Position numbers and translations under genes: made by a program. Of a stretch of 64,000 bases of DNA, positions 26,970 to 36,864 are shown one piece after another (within the stretch, counting starts at the first letter, position 1; each line of letters starts with the position of its first letter). The notes beneath the pieces are model-generated. The model saw only the letters and a list, made by a program, of their open reading frames with translations. It made no database searches and was not told where the DNA came from. Origin of the DNA: Desulfobulbaceae bacterium (GTDB taxonomy: Bacteria > Desulfobacterota > Desulfobulbia > Desulfobulbales > Desulfocapsaceae); assembly GCA_024636345.1 (NCBI GenBank), contig JAGXHG010000004.1:1-64000 (forward strand), given 5' to 3'.

Positions 26970-27001
26970 TTGACAAAATCCATAAAATACAAATTGTATT
27001 T
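26970..27001 (+). promoter_or_regulatory. Possible promoter with palindromic operator
   Basis: TTGACA at 26970-26975 is followed by a palindrome with eight-base arms AAATACAA/TTGTATTT around a single A (26985-27001). The palindrome covers the spacer and -10 region expected for that -35 box, as an operator would. The downstream gene encodes the FmdB-type zinc ribbon at 27079. No clear -10 hexamer stands out. Confidence 0.35.
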
Positions 27002-27078
27002 ATTACTTAATGAAAAACATTTTATAGGGATATACCCTTACTTTCTTCTATCATTAAAAAGTTACAAAAGGAACACAA

Positions 27079-27291
27079 ATGCCTATCTACGAATTCAAGT
27101 GCGAAGACTGCAAGCAGACATTTGAAAGTCTGGTGCTCATTGCCTCCGCTATTGACACCATTCGATGCAAACACTGCAACAGTGCAAACATTAAAAAAAT
27201 AATTTCTGCCACCAGCAGCCAACCTACTAAGGGGACATCCATTCCAGCAGGCGCCCTCTCCGGCTGTTCTTCCCGCTCAGGTTTTTCCTGA
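27079..27291 (+). CDS. FmdB family zinc ribbon protein
   Basis: A 70-residue protein beginning MPIYEFKCEDCKQTFE, with a second pair CKHC, forming the CxxC...CxxC zinc ribbon of the FmdB/putative regulatory protein family. The tail is low-complexity and rich in Ser and Gly, as is common in this family. FmdB was named for amidase regulation, but the general function is not established. It has its own promoter region and no co-oriented close neighbour. Confidence 0.88.
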   Translation: MPIYEFKCEDCKQTFESLVLIASAIDTIRCKHCNSANIKKIISATSSQPTKGTSIPAGALSGCSSRSGFS

Positions 27292-27369
27292 GCATAGACT
27301 GCAAGGGATCCGTGTGATCCCTATCCAGATCTGCAGAGGGAGTAGCAAGGCATCATGGGAATTTTCATG

Positions 27370-27702
27370 CTATTTCCTCTGGTTCTGAGTTTTAGGTGAA
27401 AAGTCAAAGACCATCTCATCTTTTTTTAATAAACCGCGTTGTTCCCTTGCCACTTCTTCCAGATAATGAACATCGGTTTTCATACGCTTGATCTCTTCAC
27501 GTAAAGCAGTGTTCTTTTCCCTCAGCTCCTGCTTCTCAACATTCAAAGCGGCAACCTGTAACTTCTGTTTTCTCAGGAAATAGAGCCCCTTGCCCGGAGT
27601 AAAAAAGATAGACAGGAGAAGTATAACAAGAAGCAGAAGCGAGATCCGACACAACTTTTTCTGCTGCAGTGGCGATAAAGATGTTTTATAAGTTCTCTTC
27701 AT
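27370..27702 (-). CDS. ftsB: Septum formation initiator, FtsB/DivIC family
   Basis: A small bitopic membrane protein (110 residues) of the divisome. A short basic cytoplasmic tail is followed by one membrane helix (about residues 22-40), then a coiled coil (LQVAALNVEKQELREKNTAL...) and the conserved EEVAREQRGLLKKDEMVF segment. ATG 27702 has AGGAG at good spacing and is preferred to an ATG two codons earlier. In many relatives ftsB follows eno; here no such neighbour is present. Confidence 0.85.
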   Translation of the reverse strand: MKRTYKTSLSPLQQKKLCRISLLLLVILLLSIFFTPGKGLYFLRKQKLQVAALNVEKQELREKNTALREEIKRMKTDVHYLEEVAREQRGLLKKDEMVFDFSPKTQNQRK

Positions 27703-27833
27703 GAACATCTCCTCAAAAATTGTAAGCCCTCGTTCAAAAATAACTAAAAAGTTGTAACACCGTGTCCTGCCCTATAGAATGGACAGAAATGTCATTATAA
27801 TTCAACAGACAGCACAATAACCATTTCCACTTC

Positions 27834-28250
27834 ATGCTCTCTCAACCCACAATTTATTTAGCCAGCGCCTGCCTTGTCGGGTTTTGCAGTCGTTATGACG
27901 GACAAACACGACCTAACAAAGCTTGCCTGCAACGTCTGCAGAATGGGATCTGGATTCCTTTCTGCCCTGAACAGATGGGCGGCCTGCCTACCCCACGAAC
28001 AGCCGCAGACCTCATTGGCGGCGATGGCAATGAGGTTCTCTCGGGAAAAGCAAGAGTGATAACCCGAGACGGAATAGATGTAAGCCCACAGTTCATCAAA
28101 GGGGCTGAGCAGACCCTGCTGCTGGCAAAAAGCCAACAGGTAACTTCTATTTTTTTAAAGAGTGGCAGCCCTTCCTGTGGAATCTCCGGGGAAATAGGGG
28201 TTGCAGCAGCCCTCCTCAAAAAACATGGCTTTCATCTGACAGAATTTTAG
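27834..28250 (+). CDS. DUF523 family protein (TudS-like desulfidase)
   Basis: A 138-residue cytoplasmic protein with the three conserved Cys motifs of DUF523: SACLVGFCSRYDG, FCPEQMGGLPTPR and KSGSPSCG. In the characterised relative, 2-thiouracil desulfidase TudS, these hold a [4Fe-4S] cluster that removes sulfur from thiolated uracil; whether this protein has that activity is inference. It stands alone between the ftsB and tatC genes, both on the other strand. Confidence 0.85.
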   Translation: MLSQPTIYLASACLVGFCSRYDGQTRPNKACLQRLQNGIWIPFCPEQMGGLPTPRTAADLIGGDGNEVLSGKARVITRDGIDVSPQFIKGAEQTLLLAKSQQVTSIFLKSGSPSCGISGEIGVAAALLKKHGFHLTEF

Positions 28251-28281
28251 AAGCCTAAGTCCTGCCCTGGCTCCTCGCCTC

Positions 28282-28977
28282 TTATTTTATCCGCATCAGC
28301 AAAAGAATCAAGATACCTGACTCATACAAAAGATAAAGAGGGCCACCCATGAGTAGCATATTCACGATATCAGGTGTCGGAGTCAGCAGGGCAGCAACGA
28401 TCGCAATAAGCAGCAATGCATAACGTCTGTTTTTTTCAAAGAAACTGCGGGGACAGAGCCCTACTTTGGCCAGAAAGACCATAAAAACAGGAAGCTCAAA
28501 GATGGCACCAAATGCCAGAACAAACAAAGTGACAAAATTTACAAATCGACTGATAGAGATAACCGGTCGCAGCTGTTCCGAGCCAAATCCAAGGAGAAAA
28601 TTAATTCCAAAGGGCAGGGTCACAAAATAACAGAATAGAGTTCCTGCGTAAAAAAGCAGGGTGGTAAAGAGAATAAAAAAGAATAACGGCACACCCTCAA
28701 CCCCAAATGGTTTCCCTATGGCACGCCAGAAAACCGCCATTAGCCAAGGCACCAATCCATAAATGGCAGAAAAAGCCGCCAGCTTCACATGAGCGAGAAA
28801 CGGACCAGCCACACTAAAGAAGTAGAGTTTTTCGGCAAGATGGTGCTGGACCACTCGCAGCAGATCAGGGGTAAGGAAAAAGATTGTAATCGTTACGGCA
28901 AAAACACCTATCCCCAATGCCCGCAGAGATTTGCGCAACTCACCAATAAAAATCACTGCTTTATTCTGCAGTTCCAT
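28282..28977 (-). CDS. tatC: Sec-independent translocase subunit TatC
   Basis: The core receptor of the twin-arginine translocation system, 231 residues with six predicted helices. The cytoplasmic N-terminus carries FIGELRKSL, matching the HLxELRxR motif that contacts the twin-arginine signal, with the key Glu present. A long periplasmic loop and the LTPTPDIVNMLLMGGPLYLLYE segment before the last helix are typical. tatA is not beside it. A Tat substrate is present in this window: DsrO has an RRKFLK signal. Confidence 0.9.
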   Translation of the reverse strand: MELQNKAVIFIGELRKSLRALGIGVFAVTITIFFLTPDLLRVVQHHLAEKLYFFSVAGPFLAHVKLAAFSAIYGLVPWLMAVFWRAIGKPFGVEGVPLFFFILFTTLLFYAGTLFCYFVTLPFGINFLLGFGSEQLRPVISISRFVNFVTLFVLAFGAIFELPVFMVFLAKVGLCPRSFFEKNRRYALLLIAIVAALLTPTPDIVNMLLMGGPLYLLYESGILILLLMRIK

Positions 28978-29097
28978 AAAGAGAAATGTTCAGGTCGACA
29001 GATAAGGGTTGAAGGACAAAGGACAACAAGGGCACCTTGAAGTATTAAACGTCTTCATTCAAAGTTCAAGGTGCTCAATACATACCACAGCAGATCT

Positions 29098-31425
29098 CTA
29101 GGATTCTTTTACCTGCCGATCTGTTTCACCCTTATGGAAAATGATTTCATGATCCGCCGGTTTCAAGGCAGGATCAGCGATGATATCCACTGAAATCTTG
29201 TGCCTGTTTTCCAGATCAATCAGCTCATGCCGTTTATTATTCAAAAGATAATGGGCTACATCAAGGGGAAAACGACACTCTACCCGGCCAACCATCTTCC
29301 GGCTGGCACCGGTCTGCATTCGGCGCAAATAAAAGAGGGCCAGGGTCTCCACTGAACGCACAACACCACGCCCTATGCAATGCGGGCAGACCTGATAATT
29401 GAGGGCCTCCACAGGGGCGCCAAGTTTCTGCCGGGAAATCTGCATCAAACCGAATTTAGAGATCCGGCTGATATCTACCTTGGCCTTATCGCGTTTCATG
29501 GCCACTTTGACCTGCCTCTCCACCTCACGGATATTCTTCTGACTCCGCATATCGATGAAATCAACCACAATCAAGCCACCCAGATCCCGAAGCCGCAGCT
29601 GGCGGGCAAGCTCTGCTGCCGCCTCCATGTTGGCCTTGAAGATTGAATCTTCAAAATTCTGACCTTTGCCGGTGGATCCAGAATTCACATCAATAGCCAC
29701 CAGAGCCTCCGTGGGATCAATGACAATTGAGCCACCCGATGGCAGAAAGACCTGCGGTTGATAGATCGATTCGATTTGATCTTCCACATTGTACTGATTG
29801 AAAATCGGACGGGCACCCTTGTGCAATCTGACCTTGGTATTTTTCTGTTTGTCCGGCAGCATTTCGATGAAGTCCCGGACCTTTTCCATGGCAGCCAGGT
29901 CATCCACAAGAATCTCTTTGATCTCTGGATCAAAATGTTCCCGAAGGAAGCGAAGGACACAATCCTGGTCCTGATAAACAAGACCTACTCCATCCATGGC
30001 CTGCCCTTTCCCTTTGATCTCACCCCAGAGCTTCAACAGATATTTGACATCCTTGGCCAGAGAAGTTTCTGTCAGATCAAAACTGGCGGTGCGCACGATC
30101 CAGCCAATCCCTTCGGGGATCTCCAAGCTATCCATAATCTCGCGCAACTGTGAACGTCGCTCTTCACCGGAAATTTTCCTCGAGATCCCAGCAGAATCAG
30201 AACCGGGCATGAGCACCACGCAGCGTCCCGGTAGCGAAAGATACGTGGTCATATTGGCGCCTTTACTCCCCACCTCTTCTTTCACGACCTGAACCAGCAT
30301 CTCCTGCCCTCGCTCCAGCACCTCATTGATATTCAGATTTTTCCACTGATGTTGTTCAATCAATTTCAGGGTCTTTTCACTGACATCCTGTCGATAATAC
30401 TCTGGATGGATCTCACTGAAGGGCAGGAAGCCGTTCTTCTCAGTCCCATAATCAATAAAGGCAGCCTGCAGGTTCGACTCTACCGCCACAATCCTAGCCT
30501 TGTAAATATTACTTTTCGTATGCTCTTTGGCAACAGTTGAAACATGAAGGGATTCCAGACGACCATCTTCAAGCAGGGCGATTCGGCATTCTTCCGGCTC
30601 CTCCGCATTGATTAACAACCTGCTGATCGTACCCTTGACCACTTTTTCATCTTCAACATCAGGGACCTCATCATTTTCTTCGTCCTGAATGTCAATATTT
30701 TCCGGGGCAGGTTTCCTTCTCCCCCGTGACCGGGAAGAACGCTTCGCCTTTTCAACGACCTGATCCGGACTTGCTGCTTTCTCTGCAACCACTTCCGACG
30801 GTTCTTGCCCTTGAGACTTTTCCTCGTCCTGAATGCCAATGTTTTCCGGGGCAGGTTTTCTCCTCCCACGCGACCGGGAAGGTCGCTTAGCCTTTTCGAC
30901 GACCCGATCCGTACTTGTTACTTTCTCTACAACCGCTTCCATATGTTCTGGCACCTCAGACACGCCACTGGCAGCTGTTCCCTCGGTCGCAATCTCTCCC
31001 GCCGGGGAAACTGCTTCTGACTTTTTCCTCCTCGGTCTGGCAGGTCGCCTGCCACTCTTTTTCGGTTGCGGGCTTATCTCTGCGACAGCCTCTTCTCCTT
31101 GCGTTTCAGCCTGGCTGGCGACTCCTTTCTCTCCCTTCGGGGGTAATTTTTCTCCAGTCTGGGATACAAGACTAGAAGCAATAACCTCAGGGGCAAGGTC
31201 TGTTTTTTTCCTCCTCGGTCGAGCAGGTCTTCTGGTCGCTTTTATTACTTGCGTACTGACCTCTGGTGCCACCTCAGAGACCGGAGCCTGCTCCTTACCA
31301 ACAGACTCTTGGCCTTCTTCACCGGCAACAGAACTCTTCCACCAAGCTCCCGTTGTCACCTTAACTTTTTTCTCACCCAGCTCTGGCGCAGTTTCGTTTT
31401 CAGGACTTGTTTTCTTCTCGGTCAT
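29098..31425 (-). CDS. rng: Ribonuclease E/G
   Basis: A 775-residue endoribonuclease for mRNA decay and rRNA processing. The conserved core occupies the C-terminal two thirds: an S1 domain (NIYKARIVAVESNLQAAF), the DNase-I-like catalytic part with VAIDVNSGSTG and LGGLIVVDFIDM (metal-binding Asp residues), and the zinc-link CPHCIGRG. The first about 250 residues are a charged, disordered arm with repeats: KRPSRSRGRRKPAPENIGIQ occurs twice and RRPARPRRKK about three times. Unlike E. coli RNase E the extra arm is N-terminal. ATG 31425 is favoured by AAGGGA; an ATG two codons earlier is possible, and the open frame extends 25 codons further. Confidence 0.93.
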   Translation of the reverse strand: MTEKKTSPENETAPELGEKKVKVTTGAWWKSSVAGEEGQESVGKEQAPVSEVAPEVSTQVIKATRRPARPRRKKTDLAPEVIASSLVSQTGEKLPPKGEKGVASQAETQGEEAVAEISPQPKKSGRRPARPRRKKSEAVSPAGEIATEGTAASGVSEVPEHMEAVVEKVTSTDRVVEKAKRPSRSRGRRKPAPENIGIQDEEKSQGQEPSEVVAEKAASPDQVVEKAKRSSRSRGRRKPAPENIDIQDEENDEVPDVEDEKVVKGTISRLLINAEEPEECRIALLEDGRLESLHVSTVAKEHTKSNIYKARIVAVESNLQAAFIDYGTEKNGFLPFSEIHPEYYRQDVSEKTLKLIEQHQWKNLNINEVLERGQEMLVQVVKEEVGSKGANMTTYLSLPGRCVVLMPGSDSAGISRKISGEERRSQLREIMDSLEIPEGIGWIVRTASFDLTETSLAKDVKYLLKLWGEIKGKGQAMDGVGLVYQDQDCVLRFLREHFDPEIKEILVDDLAAMEKVRDFIEMLPDKQKNTKVRLHKGARPIFNQYNVEDQIESIYQPQVFLPSGGSIVIDPTEALVAIDVNSGSTGKGQNFEDSIFKANMEAAAELARQLRLRDLGGLIVVDFIDMRSQKNIREVERQVKVAMKRDKAKVDISRISKFGLMQISRQKLGAPVEALNYQVCPHCIGRGVVRSVETLALFYLRRMQTGASRKMVGRVECRFPLDVAHYLLNNKRHELIDLENRHKISVDIIADPALKPADHEIIFHKGETDRQVKES

Positions 31426-31688
31426 TCTCATTTCCCTTGATCCAGGCACCGTTTTCTTTAACGGACAAAACAATACTGGATACCTCATGACACCCTGCAA
31501 GACATTCTCTGCTGCAGACTATCGTAAATAAATAGACACCACTGCCACATGGGCTGGTGCCTTCCATGAGGTGGAATCACCTTAACGGCATCCCCCCCCA
31601 TCAACATTCTTCAATACTTATTCAGAACACCATGAAAAATTAAATATCCCGTTCCTCTGGACATAAAGACATCTTTTCAAGGTTTCCT

Positions 31689-32657
31689 TCAGACAGTTAC
31701 CTGCTGATAAAATTCTTTATCATTATAAATTTTCTTCTCAATCCTACCGGCGACAACCAGCATCTGCACACATGCTCTGGTCATCTCCAGATCCTGCACA
31801 TGCAGGGCCTTATCAATCTCTTCAATGGGGCAGGGCCGGCGCTGCAGCAAGGCCGCTATATCATCCACGAGCGTAGCCTGCAACTGTCTCCCCGACAAAA
31901 TTTCTTTTTTCTCGATGGCCTGAAAGTCAACAAGGATATCCACGCGGCCATCATAACCATCAGCCAGCATTGACGCAGCCTGTTCCATCACTTTCCGAGT
32001 CACAGGCCGAGCACGACCATCCATGGGTGGTCTGGCCACTGTATTCAACTGAATCCGCGCCGGATGTATCTTCCGCACTGCCTGTTGCAGAGCCACAAGA
32101 TCCTCAAGGCTATCATTCATATCTCGAACCAGCAGGATCTCAAGCCAGAGCTCTCCCCGAAATTCACGACTGAAAAGTGCCAAGCCATCAATCACCTGAT
32201 CAAGGTTCACCGCAGACGCTGGTTGATTCACCCTTTCAAAACTCTCCTGTCTGGCCGCATCAAGGGAAGGAATCACAATATCGGCGGCTGAAAGCTCAGC
32301 TCGGACTTCAGGATCAAAAAAAAGTGTCCCGTTGGTCAGGACAGCGACTGGTTTATCCGTTTTTTCTTTGAGATAGGCAATAATTTTGCCTAAACCTGTA
32401 TGCAGGGTCGGCTCACCCATTGCAGTCAAGGTAAACACATCAATAGGCCGTCCACCTGCCCCTTTAGCCAGAACCTGATCAATCTCTTTTAATATCTCTT
32501 CTGTTGGCACGTATTCTTTACGCTCACAGGTCAGGTCAGTAGTTGGACCGACTTCACAATAGACACAGTTGAGGCTACAGATTTTGGGAGGAAGCAGATC
32601 AATGCCCAGTGAATGACCAAGACGCCTGGAATAAACCGGGCCAAAAAGATATTTCAT
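31689..32657 (-). CDS. Radical SAM protein with C-terminal winged helix
   Basis: A 322-residue radical SAM enzyme. The cluster motif is CSLNCVYC (CxxxCxxC) near residue 27, followed by LTAMGEPTLHTGLG, which binds SAM. The last 60 residues look like a winged-helix domain (EIDKALHVQDLEMTRACVQMLVVAGRIEKK), an arrangement seen in a family of uncharacterised archaeal and bacterial proteins often annotated as wybutosine-synthase-like. The substrate is not evident. It is monocistronic. Confidence 0.85.
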   Translation of the reverse strand: MKYLFGPVYSRRLGHSLGIDLLPPKICSLNCVYCEVGPTTDLTCERKEYVPTEEILKEIDQVLAKGAGGRPIDVFTLTAMGEPTLHTGLGKIIAYLKEKTDKPVAVLTNGTLFFDPEVRAELSAADIVIPSLDAARQESFERVNQPASAVNLDQVIDGLALFSREFRGELWLEILLVRDMNDSLEDLVALQQAVRKIHPARIQLNTVARPPMDGRARPVTRKVMEQAASMLADGYDGRVDILVDFQAIEKKEILSGRQLQATLVDDIAALLQRRPCPIEEIDKALHVQDLEMTRACVQMLVVAGRIEKKIYNDKEFYQQVTV

Positions 32658-33361
32658 CGATTCATAACACTCAATGCCTTACGGCAGAAAAACTACTTTT
32701 TTTCTACAACAATCACAATACATACTATTTAAAAAATAAAACAATCCCCTCTCATTATCAAGGTAAATCGTTTGCGGCCACCCTTCAGTATTCAACGATC
32801 AATATTTTTTAATTATATTTTCCGGCCTTCTTTTAGTCTTCGACTAAAACCAACGTCCAATAAAGGGTAATTCGCACCCTTGCTCCTCGTAAAAGCCCTC
32901 TGCAAGTCACCACCTGCCTCCACCCCCTCAAACACTACATCGTTAACCGTATTGTCCATACAGTCCTGTCGAAAAGTGCCCGAACCACATCCCTCGGCAA
33001 AAACAGAAGACTGAATATCATATTAAAAACAAGCTAGATTCTGAGTATCAAAATGTTACTGACAGGACACTCAACTTTCAACGACATATTATATCAAGTC
33101 ACAATAGCACACTTTTAAACACGAATAACTTGAAACATTCAACCTGATTAAGTAAAGTCTTACTGAATAGTTCTATTTTCATAATTATTCAAACTGCTCA
33201 GTGAATAATTTTAAAGAATTCCGTTGCAAAAGAACCTTATATCTAACCACCTGAACGAAGTGTATCCCTGACAGACAATCCGTTTCTGACATCTATCAAC
33301 AGTCGGACCGGCCTGAAGTCCCATAAAATATTTGTTATTCATTTCCGCAAAGGAGTTTACC
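32658..33361. other. Long A/T-rich intergenic region upstream of lptD
   Basis: About 700 bases without a convincing gene. A short hairpin TTTTAGTC-TTC-GACTAAAA lies near 32833-32851. On the minus strand a 70-codon frame without an early ATG (about 33023 to 32813, stop TAA at 32815-32813) encodes a coding-like sequence including DCMDNTVNDVVFEGVEAGG; its only ATG is at 32959, giving 48 residues. I do not recognise it and take it as a possible gene remnant. The lptD promoter should be in the last 300 bases, which are A/T rich, but no clear consensus stands out. Confidence 0.5.
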
Positions 33362-35770
33362 GTGACAAAGCTCTACCACTCCCGTGTCTGCCATTTGCTC
33401 TGCCTGACCTCCTTGACAGCCCTGTCACTTCCCACCTGCAATGGCCTTGCCGAGACTGTTACCACCGAGGAGTGGCAGATAGCTGCCGACAAAATCACTC
33501 GTTACGAAGACCCTAGATCCATTATTGCTGAGGGCAATGTAGTTCTCGTTAAACGGGAGCAGTTGCCACCAGAACTGCCCAAAAATCAGCAGAAAAATCC
33601 AAAATGGGCAGAACTTCTGGAAGAAACGACCCCAGCCCCGGAAGAAACAACCGGACAGGCACTAGAGACACATACAGCACCTCGCTATGAAACCAAAGTT
33701 ACTATCCAGGCTGACTGGATTGCCTATGATGTAGATCGAAGCTCCATCAAGGCCCGCGGCCATGTAGCCGTCAAGGGAGCCGACGATGAAATCATAGCTG
33801 AAGAGGCTCTAGTCGATCTTAACAAAGAAACCGGAACATTTACCGATGCCACTATCTTGCGTAAATCCCTGGACCTGCACCTGGAAGGAAAGACCATTGA
33901 GAAAACAGGGTTCAACACCTATCAAATCGAAAACGGCTGGGTCATCACCTGTAAACTGAAGAACGATGAAACTCCCCCCTGGAGCTTTGCCAGCACCGAT
34001 ACCACCATCACCGAGGGTGGTTACGCCGTCATGAAAAATGCCACCTTTCGGATAAAAGATGTTCCGGTTCTTTACACACCCTGGATGATTATGCCTGCCA
34101 AAAATAAGCGCCAGACAGGTCTGATGTTCCCCGAGATCTCCATCTCCGATCGCAATGGTTTTGGATTTGACCTGCCTCTGTTTGTTAATGTCTCCGACTC
34201 CACCGATCTGACCATTTTTCCTGAATACCATGCGGAGCGAGGATTTATGCCAGGTATGGAGTTTCGCTATGTCCTGGGAGAAGCACAGAAAGGGACCGTC
34301 ATGGGTAGTTTTCTCCAGGACAAACTCTCTGATCCATCCGAAATCGACTATTACCGTGAAACAGGGTACACTCATACCAATGAGGACAGGTACTGGTTCC
34401 GGGGTAAGATTGACCATGACCTTGCTAACGACTTGTACACCCGTATCGATCTTGATGTCGTTTCCGATCGCGATTATCTGACCGAGTTCAACACTGGTTT
34501 CACCGGTTTCACTCAAACCGACAACCGCTTTCTGACCATGTATGGCCGTAACTTCCAGAACAGAACAGAAGATCAGCGCATCAACACCATGAAAGTACTC
34601 AAGGCATGGGACTCCATGTCTCTGGAAACTAATTTCCTGGCCATTAACGATGTCCGCATAAATGAAACATCACCAACTCCTCTCTGGAAACTGCCGGGAC
34701 TGGACTTCACCGGTTCTCTCCCTCTTGCTGAAACCTCTCTTACCGCTGACTGGAATGCAGACTATGTCAATTACTGGCGAGAAAATGGTGTCGGCGGCCA
34801 TCGCATCGACCTGTTTCCCCGCCTCAGCACCCCTGTACCTCTAGGCCCCTATCTTGAATCACGGGCGGAAGTCGGGGTGCGGCAAACCTCCTATATGGTT
34901 GAGACCTATGGAGACGGCGTCTGGGATCAAGATGATACTGCCAATCGCTCTCTCTTTAATCTGCATGGCGAGGTTGGCACCACCCTACTTCGGAATTTTG
35001 GGCTGAATTGGGACGAAGCTGCAAGCTGGGATCATCGGCTCCGCCCCTATGTCCAATATGACTACCTGCCGAAGACCAACCAGGATGACCTTCCAATATT
35101 TGATGAAGTGGACCGCATCACTGACAGCAATGCCATCACCTACGGGGTCAATAATTTCTTTGAACTCTTCAACGATAGCACCAGAAACTCAGGCCGCGAC
35201 TATGCTTACTTCAAGATATGGGAAAGCTACGATCTCCGTCAGGAATACTCTGACCACCCACTAACCCCTGTCAGTTTTGAGCTTGGCTGGGCTCCGGCAA
35301 ATAACTTTTTCCTCTCCTATAAAACGGATCTCGGCATATATGGTGAAGGAACAACTTTCTACAGCCTTGCCAGCAATTACCGTAACAGTCGTGGCGATTC
35401 TCTCGGTTTGGATTATCGTTACAGCAGTGCTGAAAAAATCCTGGGGTCGCCCTATAGCAGCACAAATAACTACTACAGCAACACACCAAGCTCTGTTTAT
35501 CCTTATTACAACTATAGCCTCGACGATATTCATCAGATCAACATCTCTTTGAAAGCCAAGATCATTGACACCATTTCCGCCGCCTATCAGGTCGAGCATT
35601 CGCTCTCTCAATCTCAGACCATAGAACAGAATATATCCCTCATCTATCACCCATCCTGCTGGTCTGTTGAACTACGCTCCAACTATACCCCTGGCGACCA
35701 GGGTATAATGCTGCTGTTCAACCTGGCAAATATTGGCAACCCTTTTGGTATTAACCTCCCGGGGCAGTAG
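33362..35770 (+). CDS. lptD: LPS-assembly protein LptD
   Basis: The outer-membrane beta-barrel that inserts lipopolysaccharide into the outer leaflet, here 802 residues. A signal peptide is followed by an OstA-like N-terminal domain (WQIAADKITRYEDPRSIIAE, EALVDLNKETGTFTDA) and then the barrel domain, with conserved KNKRQTGLMFPEI and ERGFMPGMEFRY. I choose GTG 33362, which has AAGGAG seven bases upstream. The N-terminal domain has a Pro/Glu-rich insertion (EETTPAPEETTGQ). It heads a plus-strand run of envelope genes with very small gaps. Confidence 0.9.
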   Translation: MTKLYHSRVCHLLCLTSLTALSLPTCNGLAETVTTEEWQIAADKITRYEDPRSIIAEGNVVLVKREQLPPELPKNQQKNPKWAELLEETTPAPEETTGQALETHTAPRYETKVTIQADWIAYDVDRSSIKARGHVAVKGADDEIIAEEALVDLNKETGTFTDATILRKSLDLHLEGKTIEKTGFNTYQIENGWVITCKLKNDETPPWSFASTDTTITEGGYAVMKNATFRIKDVPVLYTPWMIMPAKNKRQTGLMFPEISISDRNGFGFDLPLFVNVSDSTDLTIFPEYHAERGFMPGMEFRYVLGEAQKGTVMGSFLQDKLSDPSEIDYYRETGYTHTNEDRYWFRGKIDHDLANDLYTRIDLDVVSDRDYLTEFNTGFTGFTQTDNRFLTMYGRNFQNRTEDQRINTMKVLKAWDSMSLETNFLAINDVRINETSPTPLWKLPGLDFTGSLPLAETSLTADWNADYVNYWRENGVGGHRIDLFPRLSTPVPLGPYLESRAEVGVRQTSYMVETYGDGVWDQDDTANRSLFNLHGEVGTTLLRNFGLNWDEAASWDHRLRPYVQYDYLPKTNQDDLPIFDEVDRITDSNAITYGVNNFFELFNDSTRNSGRDYAYFKIWESYDLRQEYSDHPLTPVSFELGWAPANNFFLSYKTDLGIYGEGTTFYSLASNYRNSRGDSLGLDYRYSSAEKILGSPYSSTNNYYSNTPSSVYPYYNYSLDDIHQINISLKAKIIDTISAAYQVEHSLSQSQTIEQNISLIYHPSCWSVELRSNYTPGDQGIMLLFNLANIGNPFGINLPGQ

Positions 35771-35776
35771 GGTTTC

Positions 35777-36760
35777 ATGCATTATGACATCTTTAATGGC
35801 GATGCCGACGGAATCTGTGCCCTGCATCAACTTCGTCTTGACACACCATGCCCCGATGCCATTTTGATCACCGGAGTAAAACGAGATATCGCCCTATTAT
35901 CAACACTGCAGGACGTAAAACAAAGCTCGCTCACCGTCCTTGACATCTCTTTGGAGAGCAACCGACATTTTCTAGAGGAACTACTGAACAACTCCAATGA
36001 AATACTCTACATCGATCACCATTTTTCAGGGGTAATCCCTGAGACACCGGCCCTCACCGCCCAAATTAATACGAGTCCGGATATCTGTACTTCTCTCATT
36101 GTCGACTCTCTGCTCCAGGGACGCTACCGGAAATGGGCCATCGTTGCCGCCTTCGGCGATAATCTGCATGACGCTGCCCATAAAGCTGCACAAACGCTTT
36201 TTCTTTCAATGCAAGAGCTGGAGCAACTCCAAGAACTTGGAGAACTCCTCAACTATAACGGCTATGGCGCAACTTTGGCAGATCTCTACTTTCACCCGGC
36301 TGATCTTTACCGGGCAATTCATCCTTTTGCAGACCCACTGGATTTTATACACTCCTCCCCGGAGATCGTTATATTACGTCAGGGTTTCCAACAGGACATG
36401 GTTATGGCGCTCCGTCAAAGCGCCATAAATCCAGACAACACCAATCGAATCTTCCACTTTCCCGACACGACATGGGCCAGGCGAGTATCTGGTGTTTTTG
36501 CCAACCTGAAGGCCCAGGAAAAAAAGGAAGCTGCCCATGCATTGATTGTTGACAATGAGGACTCCACCCTGCGTATCAGTGTCAGAGCCCCTCTGGCCCA
36601 CAGAAGGAACGCGGACACCCTCTGCCGGGCGTTTCCCACCGGCGGTGGTCGTGCAGCTGCGGCAGGGATCAACAAGCTTCCCCCTGAAATGCTGGATGAT
36701 TTTATCACCGCCTTTCAGGCAACCTATGATGGATTCGCCTCAAGTGCGAATCACATCTGA
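35777..36760 (+). CDS. DHH-DHHA1 family phosphoesterase
   Basis: A 327-residue protein with the DHH motifs FNGDADGICA (residues 6-15), VLDISLESN and YIDHHFSG near 85, plus the C-terminal DHHA1 glycine motif FPTGGGRAAAAGIN. This is the RecJ/NrnA superfamily, whose members hydrolyse phosphodiester bonds in short nucleic acids or cyclic dinucleotides with Mn2+. The DHHA1 motif has GGGRAAAAG where GGGHxxAAG is usual, so a His is replaced by Arg. It starts six bases past the lptD stop codon. Substrate unknown. Confidence 0.85.
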   Translation: MHYDIFNGDADGICALHQLRLDTPCPDAILITGVKRDIALLSTLQDVKQSSLTVLDISLESNRHFLEELLNNSNEILYIDHHFSGVIPETPALTAQINTSPDICTSLIVDSLLQGRYRKWAIVAAFGDNLHDAAHKAAQTLFLSMQELEQLQELGELLNYNGYGATLADLYFHPADLYRAIHPFADPLDFIHSSPEIVILRQGFQQDMVMALRQSAINPDNTNRIFHFPDTTWARRVSGVFANLKAQEKKEAAHALIVDNEDSTLRISVRAPLAHRRNADTLCRAFPTGGGRAAAAGINKLPPEMLDDFITAFQATYDGFASSANHI

Positions 36761-36864
36761 TGCCGATAAAAACTTGATCAAATCAAGCAAAAATCACCAT
36801 TATTTTACAAGAAGAGGTTTCTGCCATTAATACTTTCTATCGTTTTTCCCTATTCATATCGGTC

